Origin: Rhodocyclaceae bacterium | Lineage (GTDB): Bacteria > Pseudomonadota > Gammaproteobacteria > Burkholderiales > Rhodocyclaceae | Direction of reading: 5' to 3' | NCBI GenBank assembly: GCA_030682595.1 | Contig: JAUXNZ010000275.1 | Span: 1 to 10,062 of the forward strand | DNA length: 10,062 bases | Part shown: positions 8,924 through 10,062 of the stretch, piece after piece | How the letters are laid out: each line of letters opens with the position of its first letter | Position numbering within the stretch: the first letter of the stretch is position 1 | The notes under the pieces: generated by a model | Database searches by the model: none | Told to the model about the DNA's origin: nothing | What the model saw: the letters and a program-made list of their open reading frames with translations, nothing else | Program-made: the position numbers and the translations under genes

Positions 8924-8938
8924 GAACCTTAACCCTTT

Positions 8939-10062
<1,124 letters not shown>

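Overview
This GC-rich window carries one dense, co-directional (+ strand) gene block: gyrA (5' end outside the window), serC, pheA, hisC, tyrA, an aroA-cmk fusion, and the first part of rpsA (3' end outside). The gene order, the protein sequences and the fused EPSP synthase-CMP kinase all point to a betaproteobacterium. A Rhodocyclales/Nitrosomonadales-type organism is my best guess, but I cannot fix the genus by reading alone. The order serC-pheA-hisC-tyrA-aroA-cmk-rpsA is the known 'mixed-function supraoperon' of beta- and gammaproteobacteria.

Layout. 2-2554 is DNA gyrase subunit A, missing only its start codon. 2559-3689 is phosphoserine aminotransferase. 3682-4863 is the bifunctional chorismate mutase/prephenate dehydratase and overlaps serC. 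4879-5967 is a HisC-family aminotransferase. 5967-6839 is a TyrA-family dehydrogenase and overlaps the hisC stop codon. 6852-8897 is one reading frame encoding AroA followed directly by Cmk. A 41-base gap leads to rpsA from 8939. The longest gap between genes is 41 bases and I see no convincing terminator, so the genes are probably co-transcribed at least in part.

How the genes work together. AroA makes EPSP, the precursor of chorismate. PheA and TyrA divide chorismate/prephenate between phenylalanine and tyrosine. The HisC-family enzyme can supply the aromatic transamination step, and SerC supplies serine and is also used for pyridoxal phosphate. Cmk and ribosomal protein S1 link the block to nucleotide supply and translation, and GyrA to DNA topology.

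The unusual part is not a new gene. Three of the biosynthetic genes (serC, pheA, aroA) contain extra in-frame segments made of palindromic or repeated DNA. The serC and aroA inserts share a 35-base sequence (31/35 identical, same reading frame, flanked by inverted repeats), and in aroA it follows a 33-base tandem duplication. The pheA insert is a different, roughly 84-base, hairpin-rich G/C element with an eight-G run. They look like small palindromic elements that have inserted into protein-coding genes while leaving the frame open, in the manner of the Rickettsia palindromic elements. Apart from these, the window is ordinary core-genome sequence.
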